DNA of 64,000 nucleotides, from contig NC_050102.1 of the NCBI RefSeq assembly GCF_902167145.1, forward strand, positions 3,596,001 through 3,660,000, given 5' to 3'. Shown here in pieces: positions 23,008 through 34,892 of this stretch; the stretch's first letter is position 1; every line of letters starts with the position of its first letter. Under the pieces are notes generated by a model. It had not been told where the DNA came from, ran no database searches, and saw nothing but the letters and a program-made list of their open reading frames with translations. The translations under genes and the position numbers were made by a program. The stretch is from Zea mays (Eukaryota > Streptophyta > Magnoliopsida > Poales > Poaceae).

Positions 23008-23539
23008 TAGGGGTGGGCAAAATGAAATTGATACCGAAAAACCAAACCGAACCAAATAAACTGAAAAATTCATTTTTTTTAATTTCAGGTTTCGGTTCGT
23101 TTTTTAAATTCTCTATAATCCGGTTACTCGGTTTTGGTTCGGTTTTCAATCCATAAAAACTGGATACACCGAATAAACCGAGTACTTGTAGCTTTCCTGC
23201 TTGTGTGCGTCAGCCTTCAGTGCTCATGTCATGCGTTGTCTAGGCCCAGGAGCAAGTAGCCCACGCCAAGGCATCCAGGCCCAGCGACCAACATCAGATT
23301 CTAATTTTCACGTGAACATGCATAGGCAGGAGGCAGCCTAGCTCGGCATCTCCCACAGCTGAGAGCTGACCACGCGGATCTAGAATTTCAGTTTAAAACT
23401 GAAAACAAAAATAATCCGGTTAATACGGTTCGGTTTCTATTTTTTCAACATGTATTTCAGTTTTTGCTTTTTTTAAAACCGAATTTTTTCAAAACCGTAT
23501 TAACCGAACTGGACCTAATAAACCAAATGCCCACCCTTA
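23008..23539. mobile_element. hAT-type MITE at the end of the Rep gene
   Basis: 532 bp with terminal inverted repeats TAGGGGTGGGCA / TGCCCACCCTTA (one mismatch). The interior is rich in ACCGAACC and TCGGTTTT motifs in both orientations. It is the same family as the MITE at 59663-60206. The eight bases on either side (GCGACACA and TTTATAGG) do not match, unlike the other copy, so one flank has been lost. Confidence 0.75.
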
Positions 23540-23998
23540 TTTATAGGAATACCATGGTATTTTATATCATGAGGTTGGTTGCATCCCTGAAAATCGTGTT
23601 CGTGAAACTGTGGTATTCTATATACCGTGGTATCGTTGGAGTATTGGAAACTCCACTCTAGCCTAAAGTTTTCATGGCATGACTATCTTTTGCCTAAATA
23701 CCGTATCCAAACAATAGCTTATATTCTTGGAGTTGGCCAAAACTATGGTATTGGTATTGACAATTACAAAGTATAGTAAAACCATGGTTTTGAGAGAAAC
23801 ATTGTTACTAAACAAGCCGAGAGAAGTTCCTCGCATCCATGTGATGATCTCTTATGATAAGGTTTTATTTCGTTAATCTTCTCATTTTGAACAACTTATG
23901 CATCTGATATTGAGGAAATGTGATTCCCATGAACATTTCTTGGAATTATTTTCTTCATTCTAAATTGATTAAGTCACTCCGTATATTTATCTCTTTAT
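23540..23998. other. Helitron 3' part, no gene
   Basis: AT-rich sequence with phrases such as ACCATGGTATT and AAAACCATGGTTTTGAG that suggest another small fold-back element, but without clear ends. No Rep or helicase coding sequence is present. Confidence 0.35.
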
Positions 23999-23999
23999 A

Positions 24000-24095
24000 C
24001 TAGGTATATGCCCGTGCGTTGCAACGGAGACATATAATACATAAGTCCCCGTTGCAACGCATGGGCACCGTTGCAACGCACGGGCATATACCTAG
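24000..24095. repeat. Helitron 3' termini in inverted arrangement
   Basis: A 28-bp sequence starting CTAGGTATATGCCCGTGCG at 24000-24027 is perfectly inverted at 24068-24095. A third, degenerate direct copy (CCCCGTTGCAACGCATGGGCA) lies at 24047-24067. The right arm is the 3' end of the outer Helitron (CTAG before T). The left arm is the same terminus facing the other way. TTATA flanks both arms (23995-23999 and 24096-24100). Confidence 0.75.
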
Positions 24096-24100
24096 TTATA

Positions 24101-25346
24101 TATATATAGCTCTTCGATCTTAGATCGCACCCAAAACCTTTCCTTGAGAAACATCATTTTTTTGTTCTTGAAAATGAAATCTTCAATAGTATACCCCTAA
24201 TCAACGGAAAGTAATCGCAAACAAAATTTAATGAATTATTAAGGCTGTGTTTAGATCCACTCGGTTTCATAAAAACTAGTTTCTAGATTTAGTTTCTATA
24301 AACTGGTTTTAGAAAGAAAAAAAAACTAGAAGAAGATGTTTGGATCTACCTAGTTTATTAGAAACTGGTTTTAACTGAAAAAGGATAACTTCTTGGTTTT
24401 TAAGAAACTTAAAAACGAGTGTTTAGAAACTGAATAAAAAACTGACATGTTTGAAGACCTTCCAACTTTTTAAAACCTGTTTCCAAGAAACTATGTGGAT
24501 CCAAATTACAAGTATAAACTTTATCTTTACCCAACTACGTGTTAAATATATATGAATTTATTTGCACGACAGTTATTTTAAGGGTCGATGACTAGTCAAC
24601 CACTCTAAATAATCAATTTCTAAGGACGGTCGATCTAACAAACTGTCCTTAGAAATCACGTATTTTCAAAGGTCCACAACTTTATAAATAATTACCTTTT
24701 ATTTTGAAAATATTTAGGGTCTAGAAATTATGTTTTAAAATTCATGATTTTGTTTTCGTCGAAGCTGTTGTGTCTCCTAGCTAGCTAGCTCTGACCGACA
24801 TTGTCATGCCCTGCGTGGCCTAGAACACACCACAAGACAGAACACACCAAAAGACTAGATGCATGTTCTAGAACTCGTCATGCATGGTTCGACCGTAGCA
24901 TGTATGCATGCGTGTGTGGGTGTGGCTCCCCTTATTCTCTATCTCAACTTTTTAATATAGGCACATACAGTCCACTCATACAAGTTGAGTCTACGTCAAG
25001 TCAAAATCTCGTATCAGACTAAAACAACACCACCGTAAAATATTTAATATGGCCCTTAGGATTTATTTGATTTAATCGAATTGAAATAGGACAAACCAAT
25101 TACTAAATCCAACAACTTTTATATATTTTCCAAGAGATTGGATAAATTTTCAAAAGAAAATCGTGATTTGGATCAATTGCCCTAATATCTTCTATATAAG
25201 TAAATGTTGTTCTGCAAACTTGTCGACAATTTTGTGGAGTTTCAAGGTGTCCTTGCCAACTCCAACTTCAAACACCTCACGGAGCACCTTTCTAAGGTCG
25301 TATCCGGTGCCCTATGTTGCTCACCGCACCGAGTATTGACTATTGA
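24101..25346. other. Intergenic with worn MITE-like repeats
   Basis: A block at about 24248-24510 starts GTGTTTAGATCCACT and ends TGTGGATCCAAATTAC, with many internal AGAAACT / AGTTTCT pairs, and looks like an old Tourist-type MITE. At 24620-24655, TTTCTAAGGACGGT is inverted as ACTGTCCTTAGAAA. Nothing else is recognised, and no gene is supported. Confidence 0.4.
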
Positions 25347-25580
25347 GCGTGTACTGTTGCGAGGCCGAACGGTTCGGGGATCGGACAGTCCGCACTGGTG
25401 GTGCGGACGGTCCGCGCCCGTAGAATCAGTTAGAGTTTCGAGTTTTTTGCGAGATTTGTTTACTAAAATCGCGGAATTAGCTTGGAAGATAGATTGTAAT
25501 GGGTCCAGACCCCCTCTCTCTCTATATATATATGGAGGACTACGACCGATTGGATCAATAATCAAATCAATAATCAATAT
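25347..25580. mobile_element. Old LTR-like host element, piece 1 of 4
   Basis: Starts TGTTGCGAGGCCG and contains GGACAGTCCGC / GCGGACGGTCCGCG motifs common in maize Gypsy LTRs. It is interrupted by the LINE at 25581. With pieces 2-4 it reads as one sequence of roughly 0.6-0.7 kb ending in CAACA near 53535-53551. I could not find a matching target duplication, so a solo LTR is only likely. Confidence 0.55.
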
Positions 25581-28180
25581 TTTTTTGACAGAGGGGATAA
25601 CCCCCTATTTCATTACGAAATAGAAAGAGACTTTAGTTCTTACAAGACCATAGAGAATCCCAGAATTTTAAAGCCGACAAGCCACATAACTATCAGCTAC
25701 CCTGCACCAAAACCTGAAAGGATCATACGACTAGTAGCAGCACAGAATCAGCACAAAGCTGACCAAAAACATAGATCGATGAGTCCAGACTAAAGTAGGA
25801 AGCCACTAACCAACTTTAGCAACGCTCTAGACCAAAGTTTTGTAGCCTGAAGCTACCGGGAGAATTACAGCAATCACAGAATAGGTGGAACAAAATAGCC
25901 AGACCACAGCAGAAACTTCATTGAATTCGTCTGTCGACTGGCTTCCAACCTCGAGCCTTGTTGTAGATCTCACTTGCCATCCTTCGGATTTTGAGGCTTC
26001 CTTGCTCCACCAATTTTGTTTCCTTCTTTTTCTGACGGATAGCCCAAGCATCAATCCAATAGCAACAAGAGAAAATCACATTAGTCGGATCATCAATTCG
26101 GTTAGCTTCGAAGCAACAGTCATTGCGAGAACGCCAGATCGCCCAAATGACAGCTCCACACCCAAAAAGGACCAGGTTTTTTTAAGTTTTGTTAAAACTG
26201 TTAATCCATGATCCAAACATATCATCAATATTGTTGGGAATAGAGATTAAGCCAAGAGCTGAGTAAACTACTCTCCAAATAAATCTAGCAACCGAACACT
26301 GAAAGAACAAATGATCTATGGATTCCGGAAATCCACAAAAGGCACAGTCCAGATTGCCCTTCCACTTTTTTTGAACAGATTGTCCTTGGTTAAAAAAAAT
26401 TTATGCACAACAAACCACAGAAAAGCTTTGATTTTGTGGGGGGGTCTAGTCTTCCACAAGAAGTTAGAAGACACAGAAATTTGAGAACACTTGCTTTCTT
26501 TATAAAAAGAATTAACAGCGAAACCTTTATTACCCAGAAGCCACAATGATTTATCTTCCTCATCAGAAATAACAGTATTATTACATTGTGTAATAAGGTT
26601 ATTATAATCATCTTCTAAAGCACCACAAATCCTTCTTCTGAAATTCACAACTCTAAAATCCGAAGAAAAGGCTTTATCCACTATGATATCTTTATCATAA
26701 GCAATATCAAACAAGGTAGGATATTTAGAAGACAATGGTTCTAAATCACACCAAATATTGTTCCAAAAGCTGGTGTTCTTGCCATTACCTACTTTTTTTA
26801 CAAAACTTGTAAAATTTGTCCCGAACCTCCAGAATACCTTTCCAAAAGTGAGAATCACTTTGTCTTTTTTTCAAAGAAATAATAGGTCTTCCTTTAACAT
26901 ATTTATGTCTGATAATGGTCTGCCATAATCCATTCGAATTCTCCAACTTCCAAATCCACTTAGCAAGAAGCGCCTCATTCATCTTGTGTAAATCCAAAAC
27001 CCCAAGGCCACCATGACCTCTCGGAGAACAAACCATATTCCAATCAGCCAGATGATACTTCCTTTTATTATGACCTCCTTGCCATAAAAGCCTTTTTCTA
27101 AAACGATCCATTTTCTTCACTATGTTCTTAGGAGCTTTATACATCGAGAGCATGTATAAAGGGACATTGGTAAGACTACTATTAATCAAGACTAACCGAC
27201 CACCCAAACTAAGGAATTTTCCTTGCCAAGAACCCATTTTACTTTCAACTTTCTCTACTGTGGGCAACCACAGGGACTAGCAAAAAATTTTATCATCAAT
27301 CGGAACCCCAAATACTTCATAGGAAGACAACTATGAGGACATGTAAAAATGTCAGCATACCACATTTCCTTATCAACAGCTTTACCTAAACAGAAAATTT
27401 CACTTTTGTGAAAATTAATCTTGAGACCAGACATCTGTTCAAATAAGCAAAGAATAAACTTAAGATTTCTGGCCCCCTCCAGATCATCTTGAAGCAAGAA
27501 AATGGTATCATCAGCATATTGCAAACAGCAACAACCATTAGAAATAATATGAGGAATGAGCCCTCTGATAATACCTTCATCTTTGGCTTTTTGAACCATA
27601 CATGCAAGACCATCAGCAGCAATATTAAAAAGCAGGGGGGAGAAAGGATCACCTTGTCTGGCACCTTTGTGAGTGGTAAAATAAGGACCAACCCTGTCAT
27701 TTGTCTTGATGGCCACTTTACCACCTCTAACAGTTCTCATTACCCAGTCACACCATTTGTCACCAAAGCCTTTTTTAATCATCATATGATGAAGAAAGTT
27801 CCAGTTAACCTTGTCATAAGCTTTCTCAAAATCCACCTTAAAAATCACCCCACTCTGCTTCTTCCTTTTTACCTCATGTATAATCTCATGGAGAGATACC
27901 ACTCCATCCATGATGTATTTACCCTTGATAAATCCATACTGAAAATCACTAACCACATTATTGATACAACATGCCAATCTGTTGGTCAGAACTTTGGTAA
28001 TAATCTTATAACACACATTAAGCAAGCAAATTGGTCTGAAAGCTTTGATGTCAATAGCATTAGGAACTTTGGGAATAAGAGTCACCATTCCAAAATTAAG
28101 TCTCTCAATGTTGAGGGCGCCATCATGAAAATCTTGAAAGAGGTTAAACAAATCACTCTTAATCGTGCCCAAAATTCCTG
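25581..28180 (-). mobile_element. 5'-truncated LINE (L1-type), 16-bp target-site duplication
   Basis: AATCAATAATCAATAT occurs at 25565-25580 and again at 28181-28196. The element between them has a short T-run at its left end (25581-25586), which is the poly(A) tail read from the other strand. Its right end lies inside the reverse transcriptase domain. It is a typical 5'-truncated target-primed insertion of 2.6 kb. About 0.7 kb at the left (25590-26270) is 3' non-coding. Confidence 0.92.
26270..28180 (-). pseudogene. LINE ORF2 fragment: reverse transcriptase and zinc-binding region
   Basis: Read on the minus strand from 28180. The reverse transcriptase starts within its fingers region and includes FRPICLLNVCYKIITKVL, ARQGDPFSPLLFNIAADGL and the catalytic YADD box (near 27512-27523). 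It continues through the thumb and maturation region (27267-26785: LGGRLVLINSSLTNVPLYMLS) to a C-terminal zf-RVT region (WKTRPPHKIKAFLWFV, then CAFCGFPESIDHLFFQC). At least three frame changes occur, near 27260, 26800 and 26345. The upstream endonuclease domain and ORF1 are absent. It would act in cis on its own RNA in an intact element; here it is dead. Confidence 0.9.
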
Positions 28181-28196
28181 AATCAATAATCAATAT

Positions 28197-28299
28197 ACAT
28201 CTCGGTTTTATCTTATGCATTCGGAGTAGTTCTAGTTTAGCCTTTCTCTACCTCAAATCTTCACCTCTCTTCGGCTCTACATCGATTAGAGGCAAGTTA
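28197..28299. mobile_element. Old LTR-like host element, piece 2 of 4
   Basis: Continues piece 1 directly after the LINE duplication (ACATCTCGGTTTTATC... GGCAAGTTA). It is cut at 28300-28304 by the duplication GGTGG of the next insertion. Confidence 0.6.
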
Positions 28300-28304
28300 G
28301 GTGG

Positions 28305-31000
28305 TGTAACACCCCGGGATCCACAAACACCCTGAAATGCTACTAAACTACACAACTATCATTCATATATAAAATTTCGATAGCATCTCCTTTGAAAATT
28401 TGCATAAACGTGGAAGCAATAGAGTATAAACAAATATCATGATAAGAAAACATACTAGACATTAATAATCTGCTAGCAATGGGAAGATAACCATAACGTC
28501 ATAAACTGAATTAACTAGTGTGCACGACTAGTTAAAAACAAACATCCTTGCCAAGAAGTTTCTAATTAAATCATGGCTGTGGCTGGGCAGCATTATGATG
28601 AGAGTGAAGGTGAACGTGCTGCTACTTCCCTCATTCCCAACATAAATCAAGTACCTGCATTGAGTAATGCAAGAGTGAGATGAAAACATCTCAGCAAGTA
28701 AATTGTTTTGACGAGATATTTAAACCAAAAAATTGAATTAATCAACATTTTAAAGGGATCACAATTGAGATCAGAAATACTTGTAGATATAGAACTCAAT
28801 AGTCCCAAAATAACCAATGCCATCGCATTTCCTCGAACAACCACAATAGGTTGTATAACACTTCCCTGCATCAACAATACCTGCAAATATCACTTCAATG
28901 TATGCATAGGAATGCAATGTGTAAGCCCACTGCCTTCATAGCTCTTAGAGTATAAAACCACACCATCTGCAAATATCACTTCAATGAATGCATATGAATG
29001 CAATGCATATGTCCTCTGCCTTCATATCTCTTAGGGTATGAAGCCGCATCGTACCCCTCCTCGGGCAACGTACGATGCTAAGTTGTACCGGTACGGTCAG
29101 ACCATAGGTCACGACAAAACTTCAGATGCAAGTGAATCATGCAATGTATATGGCATGCTGCATTTATCAATATACTTCACTTCCTTCATATACAATACAA
29201 ACCTCAAACAATACTTCATTTACCTTCAGATACAATACAAACCTCAAATAATACTTCGTTTACCTTCAGATACAATACAAACCTCAAATAATACTTCATT
29301 CACCTTCAGGGGTGTGAATTAATCTCGTGGGTCATACTCGAATCATCATCATCATCAATATATGATTAATCATCAATATAATACAATCAAGTAAAGCATC
29401 ACCATAGAGTTCAATTATGAAAGAATTCGATGATTCTGAATATTAGAGTGTAGGCGATGAAACAAGTCAAAACGGTAGCAACCACCGCTACATTCACTTG
29501 CCTTCATCGAAGAAGAAAAATGTACTAGGCATGATCCAGAGTGTAGCACCTGCTGCGGGGCATAAAACTTAGTACAAATATTTCACAAACATTTGCCAAT
29601 AATCAACAAATCGCTCCTACAATTGAAACCAAGACCCGGTGGAATGACTCCCACCCTGAACCACATGTCAAACAGCAGCAGCGCTGTTTATTAATTTTGT
29701 ATCTTTAAAATTATAATAGTGGTGATATCAAACAAATACTCTAGGAGTTTCTACACAAAATACTCTACAACTTCGGTATTCAATGGATAATTAAATTTTG
29801 CCATCTGTAAGTTCTAAAACATCTGACAAGATAACTGACTGAATCTGTTTCAGACAGCAGCATAGTTAACTTCAAAATTCGATATCTCCCAAAATACTTA
29901 ACCACAAATTATGAATTTCTGCTGGCAGTAAGAACATTTATCCCTCTACAAAAGTTTCCATAGTTGGAATAGCCAATTCGGCCATTTACTAGATGAAACC
30001 TACCAGTGAACAGACCCGCTCATTTTTGTCAGGCAAACAGGAACAACCACAGTAAAACAAACATAACTGGAGTTTCAAAATTCATATGAATGCACTCTTT
30101 AACAATCTGGAAAGCTTATGAAATTATATACAACTTCTTTTAGCAACCTAAAGTTTAATTCTGTTGAGAAAATTGACTAAATCTTAAGAGAACAGATTCT
30201 GCACAGAATTGTGAGACTGAAAACTGCTATAATCAAACTGCAATAACTTTCTGATCTGATGTCCGATTGAGGTGTTCTTCATGGCCACGGAAAGATCTAC
30301 AAATTATCTACGACTCATATATAGACTTTTTTATTTTTTTAGGCCACTAAGACCACGAAAAACTGGCATGAACAGAAACTGTCGAATCTGCCATTCTGCA
30401 GAAAACTAAATTCGAGATCAAAACCTAACCCCACATCTAATCCAACCTCTAATCCTTTAATCCCCATGATCCACAACCTCCAAAAGCACAAAATTACAGG
30501 TAGGAATAAGGATTTCATCCATACCTAGGGTTTTCCCCAAGAAAATCTTCAAGAAGAGATGGGGAAAACATCTCCTTGATCCTCTCTCCCTCTTCAATTC
30601 AACGTGCTCCTCCTCTTCCGATCCTTGCTGTGGGGGGGGAGATCTAGAGGGAGGAGGAAGCCATGGAGAGGGTAGAGGGCGGCTGCCCAAATGTAGGAGA
30701 GGGAGAGGGAGAGGCGGGCGGCGGCCAAAGGGGTGGAAAGGGTGGGGCGGCTGCAACCAATTGGGAGAAGGGGAGGGGTCGGCTAGGGTTGGGAAGGGGG
30801 GTGCTCCCATCCATCGGATCGAGATCAAAGGCCCGAACACGCTCTCCCATTTGAGCTCCCTACCCCAGCGAAAAAATGCCAAAAGATCTACTGTTTCCCT
30901 GAGGAATGCCTCCTGAAACTCCAAACCCCAATGCCACAGAACATGAAAAAAAAAGAGAAAAAGAAATTTAACTTCTTTTTCAGAAAATTGGGATATCACA
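28305..31000 (-). repeat. LTR of the non-autonomous element (longer copy)
   Basis: 2696 bp. It contains a 529-bp segment (about 28825-29353) missing from the other LTR; that segment includes three 40-bp tandem units starting ATACAATACAAACCTC at 29190, 29230 and 29270. The GC-rich part near 30590-30860 has long chance open frames and purine-rich repeats (GGGAGAGG). These are not genes. Confidence 0.88.
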
Positions 31001-32722
31001 CTCTACCCCACTTAAAAAAATTCGTCCTCGAATTCGACCACTCCAAGCAAAGCATCCAAAGTACCCCTTATAGCACCACCATTCAAAACATGGGTCCATT
31101 ATTGGTCTTAATTAACACAAGAACTTCTACCTCGAACTAATTGTCTAAGGAAACTACACAACCTAATATCCACCATGAATCAACATGCAATGAAGCTCAA
31201 AGCAAGTCATAGATACAATCAACACTACGATTTCACACCATCGAATTTGGATGCAGCTATACATCAACATCAATGTCTTCAAACAACACTCTTTTATGAA
31301 GGGGTAATATGCACTAAGCACAACCCTTACCAGCTTCAACAATTCATTTTAATTCAATGGTGAAACATCCACACCAGATGAATGTATAAGAAGATCAAAC
31401 ACCTCACCTCAAAGCACCACAAAACAAGTGGTTCTATTGAAACAAAACTCCTAATCTTCCTAAACCTTGTTCTTGCCATCATGAAAAGATAATCATGTAA
31501 TCTCACATTCTTTGCACCCACAAAAGGGAGAAAGTCTACATAACTAATGGAGCAATAAAGCCGACAAGAAGCCAATAATATTCTGCGTGTCACAGTTCAT
31601 CGAAGAAATGCCAAAACACCACAAAGAGCACTAACAGCACAACAACAACACAATACTTGCTTAATCAATGTCACTATACTTCATCCAAAACTCAACTAAG
31701 AAAAATATCCAAACTAGTAAGGTTAACCTACACATAATATAAGTCTTCATCTACTGTAGTTCAGAAACTTACATTTCATTCTATAATACGATGCACTCAA
31801 AGTACCACACATACAGGGTCAATAATAAACCCGTAATCCTTCACACATTTGACAAACATCTCAAGCTGATGTAAAAACCACATCATTTAGGAATAGGTGA
31901 CTAACCACACCCAACCAACTCTAGGCTAGGCAATGACTTCATTCAAACCAATAGATAAGTGGTCCAACAATGGCTCCACAAGCATGCATCAGGGAGATAA
32001 CCATCAGATCCTCAACGTATTAATATATAATCAATGGATCAAGAAAATCAAAGATTTATTCTACAATTAGCATGACTAACATGCAACCACTTTAAACCAC
32101 ATCTAGGCTTTGTGGCTACTAAAACACAAGATAGAAGGGAGACATGTAAGCCACTCTGGCTAGCTATGTAAAGACTTCCCCCAAAATCCATATAAAAGTA
32201 CCAATATTCATTTCTTTTAGAACTGGTTTCTTGACATAAACAATCATTCCTTGCAAAGATAGTTGGAGCTATCCACCAACTGCCCAACAACTTAAATCCA
32301 AATCGATGGTTACCTTGTAACCCAAAACACACAATTCACACTCCTCTTAGAAACATCCTCTATCAAACATATATAACAATATTATTGTAATAAAACTCAA
32401 CCATCAAAAACATGTTGACAACAACATAGGCATACATGTATATCACAAGCATAATAACAACTTCAATCTCACAAAAGACCAGCGATATCAATTGTATTAA
32501 TAAAACAATATCAAAATTTAGAAATGAATTATATCATGCATTAGTCATAACAACTTACCACATCACTGTAGAGGAATAGGGAGGGTGAAATTATTTCATC
32601 TGCACTTTAAAGACATTAACATATATCAAAGATATTTGAACCTATACCCTTCCTATATGTGCAAGTGTGTCAAATTTATCTTCAAATTGCAAAGAATCTA
32701 AAGCCTATGCTTTGATACCAAC
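31001..32722 (-). other. Interior of the non-autonomous LTR element
   Basis: 1722 bp without a long open frame or a recognisable gag, protease or pol motif. Only the primer-binding site at the right end and the polypurine tract at the left end can be identified. Confidence 0.8.
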
Positions 32723-34887
32723 TGTAACACCCCATGATCCACAAACACCCTGAAATGCTACTGAACTACACAACTATCATTCATATATAAAATTTCGACA
32801 GCATCTCCTTTGAAAATTTGCATAAACGTGGAAGCAACAGAGTATAAACAAATATCATGATAAAAAACATACTAGACATTAATAATCTGCTAGCAATGGG
32901 AAGATAACCATAACGACATAAACTGAATTAACTAGTGTGCACGACTAGTTAAAAACAAACATCCTTGACAAAAAGTTTCTAATTAAATCATGGTTGTGCC
33001 TGGGTAGCATTATTATGAGAGTGAAGATGAACGTGCTGCTACTTCCCTCATTCCCAACATGAATCAAGTACCCGCATTGAGTAATGCAAGAGTGAGATGA
33101 AAACATCTCAGCAAGTAAATTGTTTTGAAGAGATATTTAAACCAAAAAATTGAATTAATCAACATTTTAAAGTGATCACAATTGAGATCAGAAATACTTG
33201 TAGATATAGAACTCAATAGTCCCAAAATAACCAATGCCATCAATATATGATTAAGCATCAATATAATACAATCAAGTAAAGCATCACCATAGAGTTCAAT
33301 TATGAAAGAATTCGATGATTCTGAATATTAGAGTGTAGGCGATGAAACAACAAGTCAAAACGGTAGCAACCACCGCTACATTCACTTGCCTTCATCGAAG
33401 AAGAAAAATGTACTAGGCATGATCTGGAGTGTAGACACCTGCTGCGGGGCATAAAACTTAGTACAAATATTTCACAAACATTTGCCAACAATCAACAAAT
33501 CGCACCTACACTTGAAACCAAGACCCGGTGGAATGACTCCCACCCTAAACCACATGCCAAACAGCAGCAGCGCTGTTTGTTAATTTTGTATCTTTAAAAT
33601 TATAACATTGGTGATATCAAACAAATACTTTAGGAGTTTCTACACAAAATAATCTACAACTTCGGTATTCAATGGATAATTAAATTTTGCCATCTATAAG
33701 TTCTAAAACATCTGACAAGATAACTGACTGAATATGTTTCAGAAAGCAGCATAGTTAACTTCAAAATTCGATATCTCCCAAAATACTTAACAAAAAATTA
33801 TGAATTTCTGCTGGAAGTAAGAACATTTATCCCTCTACAAAAGTTTTCATAGTTGGAAGAGCCAATTCAGCCATTTACTAGATGAAACCTACCAGTGAAC
33901 AGACCCGCTCATTTTTGTCAGGCAAACAGGAACAGCCGCATTAAAACAAACATAACTGGAGTTTCAAAATTCATATGAATGCACTCTTTAACAATCTGGA
34001 AATCTTATGAAATTATCTACAACTTCTTTTAGCAACCTAAAGTTTAATTCTATTGATAAAATTGACTAAATTTTAAGAGAACAGATTCTGCACAGAATTG
34101 CGAGACTGAAAAACTGCTATAATCAAACTGCAATAACTTTCTGATCTGATGTCCGATTGAGGTGTTCTTCGCGGCCACGGAAAGATCTAAAAATTATCTA
34201 CGACTCATATATAGACTTTTTTTTGAGGCCACTAAGTCCACGGATAACTGGCATAAAAAGAAACTATCGAATCTGTCATTCTGCAGAAAACTAAATTCGA
34301 GATCAAAACCTAACCCCATATCTAATCCAACCTCTAATCCTTTAATCCCCATGATCCACAACCTCCAAAAGCACATAATTACAGGGAGGAACAAGGATTT
34401 CATCCATACCTAGGGTTTTCCCCAAGAAAATCTTCAAGAAGAGATGGGGAAGAACATCTCCTTGATCCTCTCTCCCTCTTCAATTCAACGTGCTCCTCCT
34501 CTTCTCGATCCTTGCTGCGTGGGGGGAGATCTAGAGGGAGGAGGAAGACATGGAGAGGGTAGAGGGCGGCTGCCCAAGTGTAGGAGAGGGAGAGGGAGAG
34601 GGGGCGGCGGCCAAAGGGGTGGAAAGGGTGGGGCGGCTGCAACCAATTGGGAGAAGGGGAGGGGTCGGCTAGGGTTGGGCAGGGGGGGTGCTCCCATCCA
34701 TCGGATCGAGATCAAAGGCCCGAACACGCTCTCCCATTTGAGCTCCCTACCCCAGCGGAAAAAATGCCAAAAGATCTACTGTTTCCCTGAGGAATGCCTC
34801 CTGAAACTCCAAACCCCAATGCCACAGAACATGAAAGAAAAGAGAAAAAGAAATTTAACTTCTTTTTTAGAAAATTGGGATATAACA
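32723..34887 (-). repeat. LTR of the non-autonomous element (shorter copy)
   Basis: 2165 bp, the 5' LTR in the element's own orientation. It differs from the other LTR by scattered substitutions and by the absence of the 529-bp segment, joined at the short homology CATC near 33241. Confidence 0.88.
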
Positions 34888-34892
34888 GGTGG

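Larger units (their letters stand above)
11289..24095 (+). mobile_element. Large Helitron, putative (semi-)autonomous type, containing a nested Helitron
   Basis: The 5' terminus is TCTCTACTACTAATTA, directly after an A. The 3' terminus is a GC-rich segment around CCGTTGCAACGCACGGGC followed by ATATACCTAG, directly before a T. Insertion between A and T, a TC start and a CTAG end with a nearby hairpin are Helitron rules. Inside, in order: a GC-rich leader, tandem repeats, an RPA-like gene (15278-16646), a nested minus-strand Helitron (about 17482-19958) and a truncated Rep gene (20044-23007). Plant Helitrons are known to encode both RPA-like and RepHel proteins, so these contents support the boundaries. 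No helicase domain remains. The pairing of this 5' end with this 3' end is inference, because a second inverted 3' end lies at 24000. Confidence 0.75.
28305..34887 (-). mobile_element. Non-autonomous LTR retrotransposon, TSD GGTGG
   Basis: Two LTRs (28305-31000 and 32723-34887) flank a 1.7-kb non-coding interior (31001-32722). GGTGG occurs at 28300-28304 and 34888-34892. The orientation is minus. The primer-binding site TGGTATCAAAGC, nearly complementary to initiator tRNA-Met, is the reverse complement of 32709-32720. The polypurine tract AAGTGGGGTAGAG is read from 31001-31013. No gag or pol is visible, so proteins must come from a relative, probably Gypsy-type judging by the LTR ends (TGTGATATCC...GGGTGTTACA). 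Visible differences between the LTRs (several in the first 150 bp) make it clearly older than the Opie and 35614 elements. Confidence 0.88.

Noticed and set aside
24000..24095. An ordinary TIR MITE with 28-bp ends
   Set aside because: The arm sequence equals a Helitron 3' terminus (CCGTTGCAACGCACGGGC...CTAG), and a third copy lies between the arms; Helitron ends explain it better.
27489..28181. A 230-codon plus-strand frame across the LINE reverse transcriptase
   Set aside because: It is antisense to recognised RT motifs, including YADD.
30457..30999. A 180-codon proline-rich minus-strand frame in the non-autonomous LTR
   Set aside because: The equivalent in the other LTR is broken, and the composition is purine/pyrimidine-biased repeat; no conserved domain.
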